Assembly (NCBI GenBank): GCA_030532685.1
Contig: JAUNKN010000009.1
Span: 1-52,297 of the forward strand
From: Bacteroidales bacterium
GTDB lineage: Bacteria; Bacteroidota; Bacteroidia; Bacteroidales; Bacteroidaceae
DNA length: 52,297 bases
Direction: 5' to 3'
Shown: in pieces, positions 33,848 to 41,428 of the stretch
How the letters are laid out: every line of letters starts with the position of its first letter
Position numbering within the stretch: position 1 is the first letter of the stretch
Position numbers and translations under genes: made by a program
Notes under the pieces: generated by a model
Told to the model about the DNA's origin: nothing
The model's input: the letters and a program-made list of their open reading frames with translations, nothing else
Database searches by the model: none

Positions 33848-34600
33848 TTACTCAGCAGCCTCAGTGGCTTCGCTCTTGCGAGCGGGCTTTTCGGCTTCGT
33901 CCACCTTCTCCATCTTACGCTCCTGCACACCTTCTGCGATAGCGGCGCAGCAAGCATCGAGAATCACTTCTACGCTGCTGGTTGCATCGTCGTTGGCGGG
34001 GATTACGTAGTCGATGAGGTTGGGATCAGAGTTGGTATCAACGATACCGAACACGGGGATACCCAAGCGGATAGCTTCCTTCACTGCGATGTGCTCCTTG
34101 CAGGTGTCCACAACGAAGAGGGCAGCGGGGAGACGAGTGAGGTCGGCGATAGAACCGAGGTTCTTCTCGAGCTTAGCACGTTGGCGGCTAATTTGGAGAA
34201 TTTCGCGCTTCGAGAGGTTGGAGAAAGTGCCGTCTGCTGTGAGCTTATCGATGTTGGCCATCTTCTTCACGGCCTTGCGGATCGTGGGGAAGTTGGTGAG
34301 CATACCACCGGGCCAGCGCTCAGTCACGTAAGGCATATTGACAGCTGCGGCTTTTTCACCTACAACTTGTTTGGCCTGTTTCTTAGTAGCTACAAAAAGA
34401 ATACGACGACCAGACTTAGCGATTTGCTTGAGAGCTTCGGCAGCTTCGTCTACCTTGGCTACAGTCTTGTGGAGGTCGATGATGTGAATGCCATTGCGCT
34501 CCATGAAGATGTAAGGAGCCATAGCGGGGTTCCACTTACGCTTGAGGTGACCAAAGTGGCAACCAGCGTCGAGGAGAGTTTCAAAATTTGTTCTAGACAT
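33848..34600 (-). CDS. rpsB: 30S ribosomal protein S2
   Basis: 250 residues, start MSRTNFETLLDAGCHFGHLK. Standard S2 blocks are FMERNGIHIIDLHKT, RILFVATKKQAK, VTERWPGGMLTNF and GIPVFGIVDTNSDPNLIDYVIPANDD. A charged tail (KMEKVDEAEKPARKSEATEA) extends past the core, as in other Bacteroidota. It is part of the small ribosomal subunit. Preceded by a 249-base spacer with strong RNA structure potential (34673-34805). Confidence 0.98.
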   Translation of the reverse strand: MSRTNFETLLDAGCHFGHLKRKWNPAMAPYIFMERNGIHIIDLHKTVAKVDEAAEALKQIAKSGRRILFVATKKQAKQVVGEKAAAVNMPYVTERWPGGMLTNFPTIRKAVKKMANIDKLTADGTFSNLSKREILQISRQRAKLEKNLGSIADLTRLPAALFVVDTCKEHIAVKEAIRLGIPVFGIVDTNSDPNLIDYVIPANDDATSSVEVILDACCAAIAEGVQERKMEKVDEAEKPARKSEATEAAE

Positions 34601-34672
34601 TTTGAATGTTGGGTTTGTTGTTTACGTTCCTGTTGAGTTGTTGGGCATTCTAACGCATCTGTGATGGTATCA

Positions 34673-34805
34673 ATCCTTGCGAAGAAGCAGGATGTGTGCC
34701 CGAAAGAAGTTTCCCACGGGAGGCTGCGAGAGCCGAGTGGGTGTTCAACCAACCTGCAGGTAGCACTGCCACCCCATTAGGCAGCGAGTGGTCGAGCAGG
34801 TTTGG
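34673..34805 (-). promoter_or_regulatory. Structured leader upstream of rpsB (candidate S2 autoregulatory RNA)
   Basis: The 249-base rpsI-rpsB gap can form three successive stems on the minus strand. Stem 1 is AACCTGC/GCAGGTT (34796-34802 with 34751-34757) enclosing CTGCC/GGCAG. Stem 2 is CCCAC/GTGGG (34713-34741) enclosing GGCT/AGCC. Stem 3 is ATCCTGC/GCAAGGAT (34673-34693). Ribosomal protein genes are often controlled by such leaders; which protein would bind is inference. Confidence 0.55.
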
Positions 34806-34849
34806 ATGCTAAACGTTGGTCCAATTTCAGCAAACTTGCCGATAAAAGA

Positions 34850-35236
34850 TTAACGCTTGCTGAACTGGAAGCGACGGCGAGCTTTGGGCTGACCGGGCTT
34901 TTTGCGTTCCACCTGACGAGGGTCGCGAGTCATGAAGCCTTCGGCGCGGAGAGCCTTCTTGTCGTCGGCATTGATCTTCACGAGTGCGCGAGCAATGGCG
35001 AGACGGAGAGCTTGGCTCTGACCTGTGAAACCACCACCATTGAGGTTTACCTTGATGTCGTACTTTTCGGTAGCATCGAGGAGTGCGAGGGGCTGCTTCA
35101 CTACAAACTGAAGGATAGAAGAGGGGAAGTATTCGGTGAGGTCACGCTTGTTGATCGTGATTTTACCAGTACCCTCGGTAACGAAGATGCGGGCTACGGC
35201 GCTCTTGCGACGTCCCAGTGCGTTGATCATTTCCAT
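34850..35236 (-). CDS. rpsI: 30S ribosomal protein S9
   Basis: 128 residues, start MEMINALGRRKSAVARIFVT. Conserved S9 features include GGGFTGQSQALRLAIARALV (about 66-85), the RDPRQVERKKPGQPKARRRF block and the C-terminal KR that reaches the P-site tRNA (SKR). Twelve bases after rplM. Confidence 0.98.
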   Translation of the reverse strand: MEMINALGRRKSAVARIFVTEGTGKITINKRDLTEYFPSSILQFVVKQPLALLDATEKYDIKVNLNGGGFTGQSQALRLAIARALVKINADDKKALRAEGFMTRDPRQVERKKPGQPKARRRFQFSKR

Positions 35237-35248
35237 GTGTCTACTTGA

Positions 35249-35710
35249 TTACTTAAGGGTGTTGATGTCAATAGCCTTGGGGCTTTGTGCTTCGTGCTTG
35301 TGCTCGGTACCAGTGTAGATGTAGAGGTTGCCGAGGATGTGAGCACCCAGACGGTTCTTGGGGAGCATACCCTTAACGACACGACGGAGGAGCTTGTCTG
35401 CACCATTGGGCTTGGCAAGGATAGAGGCGGGAGTGTGTTCGCGCTGACCGCCGGGGTAGCCTGTGTAGGTGTAGTAAACGCGATCGGTCATCTTCTTACC
35501 TGTGAGGATGAACTTGTCGGCGTTGATGATGATTACGTTGTCGCCGCAGTCTACGTGGGGAGTAAAGTTGGGCTTGTACTTACCACGGAGGAGCTTGGCA
35601 ACTTTCGAAGCAAGGCGACCGAGCACTTGGTCGGTGGCGTCAACGATGACCCACTCCTTTTGTGCGGTTTCCTTGTTGGCAGAAATGGTCTTGTAGCTTA
35701 AAGTGTCCAT
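35249..35710 (-). CDS. rplM: 50S ribosomal protein L13
   Basis: 153 residues, start MDTLSYKTISANKETAQKEW. L13 hallmarks: VDATDQVLGRLASKVAKLLR, VDCGDNVIIINADKF, YTGYPGG, and the MLPKNRLGAHILGNLYIYTG block. A large-subunit protein that assembles early. First gene of the rplM-rpsI-rpsB-tsf operon; promoter at 35879-35909 with a leader of about 160 bases. Confidence 0.98.
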   Translation of the reverse strand: MDTLSYKTISANKETAQKEWVIVDATDQVLGRLASKVAKLLRGKYKPNFTPHVDCGDNVIIINADKFILTGKKMTDRVYYTYTGYPGGQREHTPASILAKPNGADKLLRRVVKGMLPKNRLGAHILGNLYIYTGTEHKHEAQSPKAIDINTLK

Positions 35711-35741
35711 TCTAAGTTGTTGATTGTTTTGTAGTTACTAA

Positions 35742-35872
35742 GGGAGCGTTTGCTCCAAAATCTAATTGAATTATCGCTATCCTACGCTTCCCGAACCACC
35801 GCTTCAGGCCAAAAAGAAGTCGGCTATTCATACGCAGGGGCGACCACTCATAGTGGCCGCTTGATAATAATC
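35742..35872 (-). promoter_or_regulatory. rplM leader with hairpins
   Basis: The 160-base untranslated leader contains three hairpins on the minus strand. One is GCGGCCACT/AGTGGTCGC (35840-35860, one mismatch). A CCTGAA/TTCGGG hairpin lies in the middle. GGAGC/GCTCC with a 4-base loop (35743-35756) is close to the start codon. L13 represses its own operon in E. coli, so a similar control is possible here. Confidence 0.5.
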
Positions 35873-35878
35873 GGCACG

Positions 35879-35909
35879 CAAAATTACGCATAATCTTTTA
35901 ATCTACAAA
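35879..35909 (-). promoter_or_regulatory. rplM operon promoter
   Basis: TTTG (35906-35909), 19 bases, TAATTTTG (35879-35886) on the minus strand, a full consensus match. Confidence 0.85.
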
Positions 35910-36034
35910 GGACCATCTGCCTATTTTAGTCTCTGAAGTCGTATTTTACTGATTTTCTACAAAACAGGAATAGAACATAAGGAGAAAAAACTCACGCTAT
36001 CGCGGCTTTGAGTAAAAATAGGAAGGAGGAATTT

Positions 36035-36097
36035 CTACGTCCCATGTAGAAAATTTTTGCTCGCAGCGCCGATTTTCTACCTCCCTTGGAAATAAAT
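36035..36097. repeat. 21-base phased intergenic array, site 5 (3 units)
   Basis: CTACGTCCC at 36035 and CTACCTCCC at 36077 are 42 bases apart, with a CTCGCAGCGCC-type unit between them (36056-36076), so the period is 21. The minus strand of the first unit reads CTACATGGGA, the core of site 2 (10241-10324). The middle unit carries the CTCGCAGCG core of sites 1 and 3. Confidence 0.65.
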
Positions 36098-36099
36098 GA

Positions 36100-36470
36100 A
36101 CAAGGATACGAGCAGAGGGGGAGAGGAAGCAGAGCAATAAGGGTAATAATGGTGGAAAAAGTTGTTACACGTATATACTCACTTTAATAGTATTGTTTTT
36201 TACTTCCACTGCTTCCACAATCGAAGGTAAATGGCTGATATCATGGCAATAAGGGATGGAAGAGAAGAGGCTATTGGAACCCATTGAGTGGAGGGGGGCT
36301 GGTATTAGAGGACGGGATAGCCTTTGGGAAGATGGAAGATGTGGAAGCCTATCGGTAAGTTGCTTCCATAGTTGAAAGGCTTGTCTTTGAGATAGATATG
36401 CTGGGTTGTGGAAGCAATGGAAGGAAAAAGAACGGATATATAGGAGTACGCGCGCGAGGGCAATCGGGCG
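36100..36470. repeat. TGGAAG/CTTCCA-rich non-coding tract, copy 3
   Basis: Non-coding DNA between the rplM promoter and the nuclease gene. It has CTTCCACTGCTTCCA (36203-36217, identical to 19194-19208) and a perfect hairpin pair TGGAAGC (36342-36348) / GCTTCCA (36362-36368). TGGAAGCAATGGAAGG is followed by ACGCGCGCGAG (36448-36458), exactly the box of copy 2. No open frame here looks like protein. Confidence 0.65.
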
Positions 36471-36572
36471 AATGTGAGAGGGAAGGATTCATGCTTTTTG
36501 AACACTGATAAAAGGGGAAAAATAAGGAGGAATTTCTTATTTTCGCATTCGTAACGAATAGAACTATAAGTC

Positions 36573-37331
36573 ATGCGTATTTTCTTTCTTCTCCTTTGGC
36601 TGTCGACGACACCTCTCGTAGCTGGAACATTGGGGAAACATCCTTTGGAGCAGCCTGTACGTTTGAAAGGTGTATTCGAACGGATTGTTGCTCATACAGG
36701 TTTTCGGCTTTCGTTCAATGCTCGAACACTTTGTCCCAACTGGGTGGCTTGGGAATTGACGGCAAGTGAAGCTCAAGCAGAGGGCAAACGCTATGATCGT
36801 TTTGAGCCAGATCCTGCCTTGCCTTATGCTCTGCAGGTGGTGCATGCCGACTATAAAGGTTCGGGCTATGATAGAGGGCACATGTGTCCTGCGGCCGATA
36901 TGAAATGGGAGAAGAGAGCACAACAAGAATGTTTTTACATGTCGAACATCTGTCCTCAGGAACCTTCGCTCAATAGTGGGGCATGGAAGAAACTCGAAGA
37001 GGCGTGTCGTCGATGGGCTAAACGGGAGGGAAGTGTGTATATCGTGACGGGGCCAGTGTTCAAACCACGACAGCATATAGAAACGATAGGGCGTAAGGTG
37101 AAAATTAGCGTTCCTCATGGCTTTTTTCGAGCGGTGCTCTCTCTTCGAAAAGGGAAGGAGAAAGCCATTGCTTTCTATTATGAAAATCGTGCAGGAAAGC
37201 AAGCTATGGCAGGTCGTGCAATGACTATAGATGCTTTGGAGCGTATGCTGGGAATGGACTTTTTCCCGGGGCTGGAGGATGCCTTGGAGAGGAAGTTAGA
37301 AAGTCAAATGCGATTTGAACACTGGCAGTAG
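36573..37331 (+). CDS. Secreted DNA/RNA non-specific endonuclease
   Basis: 252 residues with a signal peptide (MRIFFLLLWLSTTPLVAGTL). The beta-beta-alpha-metal nuclease motif DRGHMCPAADM (100-110, catalytic His103) is followed by FYMSNICPQEPSLNSGAWKK with the metal-binding Asn134. It would degrade DNA and RNA non-specifically outside the cell or in the periplasm, for nutrient recovery or escape from DNA-based traps. Single gene, ending at a shared terminator. Confidence 0.92.
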   Translation: MRIFFLLLWLSTTPLVAGTLGKHPLEQPVRLKGVFERIVAHTGFRLSFNARTLCPNWVAWELTASEAQAEGKRYDRFEPDPALPYALQVVHADYKGSGYDRGHMCPAADMKWEKRAQQECFYMSNICPQEPSLNSGAWKKLEEACRRWAKREGSVYIVTGPVFKPRQHIETIGRKVKISVPHGFFRAVLSLRKGKEKAIAFYYENRAGKQAMAGRAMTIDALERMLGMDFFPGLEDALERKLESQMRFEHWQ

Positions 37332-37390
37332 AGTAGGAGGTCAGAAGTGATACATCAATAGGTGATTTTAAGTCGACTTTGTCGATGAAT

Positions 37391-37435
37391 CAAGAGCCGC
37401 AGCTCATTACCTTAAGGGTAAGAGTGCGGCTCTTG
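37391..37435. terminator. Bidirectional terminator
   Basis: CAAGAGCCGCA (37391-37401) pairs with TGCGGCTCTTG (37425-37435), with an inner TTACC/GGGTAA stem. It lies between the convergent nuclease and PBP1A genes. Confidence 0.8.
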
Positions 37436-37441
37436 GTCGTT

Positions 37442-39988
37442 TTAGTCAAAAAGATTGTCGCGGTCGCGAGAAGGTTTAGGCTTAGCTGGTTTAGCTGGAC
37501 TATCCTTCGGTTGTTGAGGATTGGGTGATGAAGGAGCTGGAGTTGGTGCGGTGGGAGAAGGGAGGTTCTCGGGCATCTCTATTCCCTCGGCATCCATTTC
37601 AGGGCTCCCCAAGTCGCCCTCTTCGAGTGCGGGCATGAGGTCGAGCGTGTCGGAGAGTTGCGTCGTGTCTGTTTGGATCTGGGGCATCCTTCCCTCCAAG
37701 TCGGCAGGGTTCACACCTTCTGGAGCCACATAGCGTCCCAAGTATTTTGGGGAAAGTTGTGCATCCGAGAGAACTTTCTTCATGAACAAACCGAAGATGG
37801 GAAGAGCTGTTTTGGAGCCTTGCCCTAAGGCACCTGTGCGGAAGTGGATTTGTCGATATTCGCCTCCGACCCATGCCCCGCCCACGAGTTTGGGGGTGGT
37901 CCCGATAAACCATGCATCGGCATGAGAGTTGGAAGTACCCGTTTTACCGCCGATATCGATTTGTTTGCTCCAGAACCAGCGTCCCATGTAGCTATCGCTC
38001 CCCAAGGATTGTGAGGTTCCTCCACCATCGGTCACCCCTGCCGCGAGCAGAGTCTGCATATAGAAGGCCTCGGTACGGGTCATCACGGTGCGAGCTTCAC
38101 GGCGAGCTTCGTAGACCACTTTTCCTTCGGCATCGACTATACGTTCGATGAGGGTGGGTTTTACGTATTCGCCATAGTTGGCTACCGAGGCAAAGGCTCC
38201 GACCATTTCGGTAAGGGTCGCATCGCTGGCGCCGAGAGGTAGAGAGGGGGCATTTTCCAAAGGAGACTCGACTCCCATATCTCTGGCGGTTCGAATCACA
38301 TTGTCAATACCGACTTCCTGTCCTAATTTGATAGCAATAGTATTGATACTCTGTGCAAATGCGGCACGGAGCGGAATGTTGGCGCCAGAGAAACGCCCAT
38401 TGGCGTTGTGAGGGCGCCAAACGCTGGGTTTACCATCTTTGTCGATTACATCCATTTGAATGTATTCGTCGCGCAAACGGGCATCGCTGGGCTTCCAACC
38501 TTGCTTCAAAGCGGTGGCGTAGACGAAGAGTTTGAAGGTCGAACCAGGCTGATGGGTAGCCGAGACTTTGTCGTGCTGCCAAGTATTGAAGTCAATGTCG
38601 CCAACATAGGCTTTGACGTGTCCCGTTTGAGGTTCCATGGCCAAGAAACCTGCGTGCATGTAGCGGAGCATAAAGCGCAGGGAGTCTACGCTTGACATTT
38701 CACGCTCCACGATACCATCGTAAGTGAAGAGGCGTACCTTGTGAGGACGATTGAGCAACTCTTGTACACGATCGGGATTGTCAGGATAGCGAGCCGAGAG
38801 CATCTTGTAGGCTTCGGTCTGGCGCAATTTTTCTTGTAAGAAATTGGGAAGAGGCTTGTTGTCGTTCGATATCCAAGGGTCTTGTTTTCCCCAGTGGCTT
38901 TCGAAATTTCGTTGCACCTTTTGCATTTGCTCACGTACAGCGGCTTCTGCCATCGTTTGCATGCGGCTGTCGAGTGTAGTATAGATTTTTAGACCGTCAC
39001 GATAGGGGTCGAGTTCGGGAGCGATGTGCTTGAGCTCTTCGGCAACAGCTTGACGAAAATAGAGGGCTTGCCCGTCGTAAGCCGTCTCGACACTAAACTT
39101 CAGTTCAATGGGCTTTTCCTTTAGTTCGAGGCATTTTGCTACCGTCAGATGTCCATGTTGCTGCATGTTGTCAAGCACAACATTGCGACGACGGCGAGAG
39201 TCTTTAGGGTTGAGTTTCGGATTATAGGCCGAGGTTGCCTTGAGCAATCCAACAAGTACAGCGGCTTCTTCTGTTTTTAGGCGAGAGGGCGTTGTATCAA
39301 AATAGGTTTTTGCTGCCGTTTTGATTCCGTAGGCATTAGAGCCGAAGTCTACGGTATTGGCATACATGGTAAGGATTTCTTCCTTGGAACAAAAAAACTC
39401 CAATTCGGTGGCGATAATCATCTCCTTACTTTTCATCACCAGCATCTTGATGCCGGGGATATAGCCGAGCAGTCCTGTGCTATATTGAGTGCGCACACGG
39501 AACATGTTTTTGACCAACTGCTGGGTGATGGTCGAAGCTCCACGTGCATTTCCCATCGCTGCGTCCTTGATGGCGGCAAAAATACCGAAGAAATCCACGC
39601 CATGGTGAGAATAGAAGCGCTCGTCTTCAGTACTAATCAAGGCATCGAAAAATGTGGGGGAGATGGAGTCATAGGGAACGGGCGAACGGTTTTCGTTGAA
39701 GTATTTGCCAAGTACTTTTCCGTCTGCACTGATCAGCTCCGATGCCATTGCTGTTTTGGGGTGCATGATGCTGTCGAGCGAAGGACTCTTCCCGAAGAGC
39801 CACAAAAGATTGACTTGTACCGCAAAAGCATAGAAGAACAAGGCAAAGATGGCGGAGAGAACAGCTACACCTATTTTTTTCCACCAAGGTGCATTTCGGT
39901 AAAGGCTTTTGTACCAGCGTCCACTGCGTGCCAATAGAGAGAAAGGAGCTCGGAGGAGAGAAGAGAGCTTGTGTTTTTTTTGATTCAT
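37442..39988 (-). CDS. Penicillin-binding protein 1A (bifunctional transglycosylase/transpeptidase)
   Basis: 848 residues. Short cytoplasmic tail, one membrane segment (about 40-58), GT51 glycosyltransferase domain (STEDERFYSHHGVDFFGI with the catalytic Glu, then GASTITQQLVKN), and a transpeptidase domain with STFK (catalytic Ser), SIN and KTGTSN. A low-complexity Pro/Ser/Lys tail (PSPTAPTPAPSSPNP) ends the protein. It polymerises and cross-links peptidoglycan in the periplasm. Monocistronic, with a strong promoter at 40091-40121 and a leader of about 96 bases. Confidence 0.95.
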   Translation of the reverse strand: MNQKKHKLSSLLRAPFSLLARSGRWYKSLYRNAPWWKKIGVAVLSAIFALFFYAFAVQVNLLWLFGKSPSLDSIMHPKTAMASELISADGKVLGKYFNENRSPVPYDSISPTFFDALISTEDERFYSHHGVDFFGIFAAIKDAAMGNARGASTITQQLVKNMFRVRTQYSTGLLGYIPGIKMLVMKSKEMIIATELEFFCSKEEILTMYANTVDFGSNAYGIKTAAKTYFDTTPSRLKTEEAAVLVGLLKATSAYNPKLNPKDSRRRRNVVLDNMQQHGHLTVAKCLELKEKPIELKFSVETAYDGQALYFRQAVAEELKHIAPELDPYRDGLKIYTTLDSRMQTMAEAAVREQMQKVQRNFESHWGKQDPWISNDNKPLPNFLQEKLRQTEAYKMLSARYPDNPDRVQELLNRPHKVRLFTYDGIVEREMSSVDSLRFMLRYMHAGFLAMEPQTGHVKAYVGDIDFNTWQHDKVSATHQPGSTFKLFVYATALKQGWKPSDARLRDEYIQMDVIDKDGKPSVWRPHNANGRFSGANIPLRAAFAQSINTIAIKLGQEVGIDNVIRTARDMGVESPLENAPSLPLGASDATLTEMVGAFASVANYGEYVKPTLIERIVDAEGKVVYEARREARTVMTRTEAFYMQTLLAAGVTDGGGTSQSLGSDSYMGRWFWSKQIDIGGKTGTSNSHADAWFIGTTPKLVGGAWVGGEYRQIHFRTGALGQGSKTALPIFGLFMKKVLSDAQLSPKYLGRYVAPEGVNPADLEGRMPQIQTDTTQLSDTLDLMPALEEGDLGSPEMDAEGIEMPENLPSPTAPTPAPSSPNPQQPKDSPAKPAKPKPSRDRDNLFD

Positions 39989-40090
39989 TGGAAGTTCCTA
40001 CGTGAAAGTCAATGTTTTGACGTGTTCTTGTGAGTAGACCTATCTTAGAAAGAGATTTTTCCTTGAAAGAGGGAGCAGAGCTAATTTCAG

Positions 40091-40121
40091 CAAAAGTACA
40101 GCGAAAGAATGAATGTACAAA
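40091..40121 (-). promoter_or_regulatory. PBP1A promoter
   Basis: TTTG (40118-40121), 19 bases, TACTTTTG (40091-40098) on the minus strand, a full consensus match. Confidence 0.85.
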
Positions 40122-40364
40122 ATAAAAACTACTCTTTTCCTTCTGCGAGCGAAAGGGAATAGGCGTAGTAGAGCCAACCAGCAAGTGCGAAATTATGATA
40201 TTCTTTTGTTGAACTCTGATTTGAGGGGGGCAACATAGAGTTTCCAACTTAGCCTTCTGTTGATATTTCTCTGTATTTGAGCTCTTCTATTGCCCATTAT
40301 CGGTAATGTCCGAAAAAGTGCGCGTGCTTGAGTGCGTATTGCTTGATGAGGTTGTTAGTATGCT

Positions 40365-40450
40365 TAATCGCTCTCTGTATCCTGTTTGTCTACGTGCGCC
40401 GTAGAAACTTTATGACGCACGCAGCAAAAACGGCATATAAAGAGCGATTA
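40365..40450. other. Inverted-repeat-bounded non-coding segment
   Basis: The 500 bases between PBP1A and the glycosyltransferase hold no credible gene. Within them TAATCGCTCT (40365-40374) and AGAGCGATTA (40441-40450) are perfect inverted repeats bounding 86 bases. Inside, CGTGCG/CGCACG and CTACG/CGTAG can also pair. It could be a terminator for the downstream side, a small structured RNA or a relic of a short mobile element. I cannot choose between these. Confidence 0.4.
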
Positions 40451-40487
40451 TAAAAAGTACAGCGTTCTTCTACACAAGGAAGAGGTA

Positions 40488-41426
40488 CTATTTCGGGGAG
40501 AAAGCGGAAGAATCTAATACTGCTGCATTCTCCTCCAAGAATGTATCGTAAACTCCTACCTTATATAATGAAAATAACAGGAGGGAGGGATGCCTCGAAA
40601 GGAGCTGTCTATGAAGAAGCTGGCGTAGATGGCGAAACACTGCCCGAAAGAGCGATAGTACTCCCATTTGCTTCAAGCGATGATGTAGACGCACCACGCC
40701 ACTGCGCTCAGTGAGAGGACTTCCTAAACGTACGAGGTTGCGCATGGCTGCTTCGGTGTTGCGCAAAAAAGTGCTGCTATCGTTGATGCCCGTGTGCAAA
40801 AGTGGATTGTCGATGTGGCATACGGAGTGTCCTTTCTGCTCTAACTGAATTCCCATAAGAGCATCTTCATAACCATACTCAACACAGCGTGGATCAAATG
40901 GCAACTTTTCCACGACGTGGTGAGCAAAAAGCACGTTGAATGTCGTGAAGCGTTCGTAGGGATGTGCTTGTCGGTAAGCTATGGTGCGATACGCATCGGC
41001 AGCTCGTTCGTAACGAAAACGCAGTTCGCAGCCCCGTGGAGCTGTCAGAGGATTAAGCAGCCCTCCCACAATAACTTCGGCCTCCTCTTTTGCTTCCCAA
41101 TAACGAGCGATGAAGTCGTCGCTAACAACTTGGGCGTCGGCATCGATCAGCAACAAATGAGGGAATTGGGCTTGTTCAAAAAGCCAATTGCACAACAAAG
41201 CACGACCTACATTCTCTTGCATACGAATGTACTGACACTGTGGAAGTAGCTCGATGAGTTCGCACTTTTCGACCAACTTGGCGTCTGTGCTGGCGTCGTC
41301 GGCGACGAGGATTTCGTAGTCGAAAGTATGGCCATATTGTGCTTGAAGCTCTTCGCATTGCTGTTGTACATCGGTGACGAGACGCAAGCAGTCGAAATTG
41401 TAAGTTGGGATGAGTATCGAAATCAT
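40488..41426 (-). CDS. Family 2 glycosyltransferase
   Basis: 312 residues, start MISILIPTYNFDCLRLVTDV, the usual GT-A opening. Nucleotide-sugar site YEILVADDASTD (38-49), DxD-type motif LLLIDADAQ (near 91), and a later acceptor loop GYEDALMGIQL. C-terminal basic helices (LLHRQLLSRHPSLLLF) may touch the membrane. It probably adds a sugar to a cell-surface glycan; donor and acceptor are not known. Starts 2 bases after the helicase-nuclease gene, which is unexpected company for this function. Confidence 0.88.
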   Translation of the reverse strand: MISILIPTYNFDCLRLVTDVQQQCEELQAQYGHTFDYEILVADDASTDAKLVEKCELIELLPQCQYIRMQENVGRALLCNWLFEQAQFPHLLLIDADAQVVSDDFIARYWEAKEEAEVIVGGLLNPLTAPRGCELRFRYERAADAYRTIAYRQAHPYERFTTFNVLFAHHVVEKLPFDPRCVEYGYEDALMGIQLEQKGHSVCHIDNPLLHTGINDSSTFLRNTEAAMRNLVRLGSPLTERSGVVRLHHRLKQMGVLSLFRAVFRHLRQLLHRQLLSRHPSLLLFSLYKVGVYDTFLEENAAVLDSSAFSPK

Positions 41427-41428
41427 GG

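Noticed and set aside
33824-34636. Plus-strand open frame of 270 residues
   Set aside because: Antisense of rpsB; a shadow frame.
36564-37202. Minus-strand open frame of 212 residues
   Set aside because: Antisense of the secreted nuclease gene, which has intact catalytic motifs.
39669-40247. Minus-strand open frame of 192 residues
   Set aside because: Overlaps the start and promoter of the PBP1A gene in another frame and lacks protein-like features.
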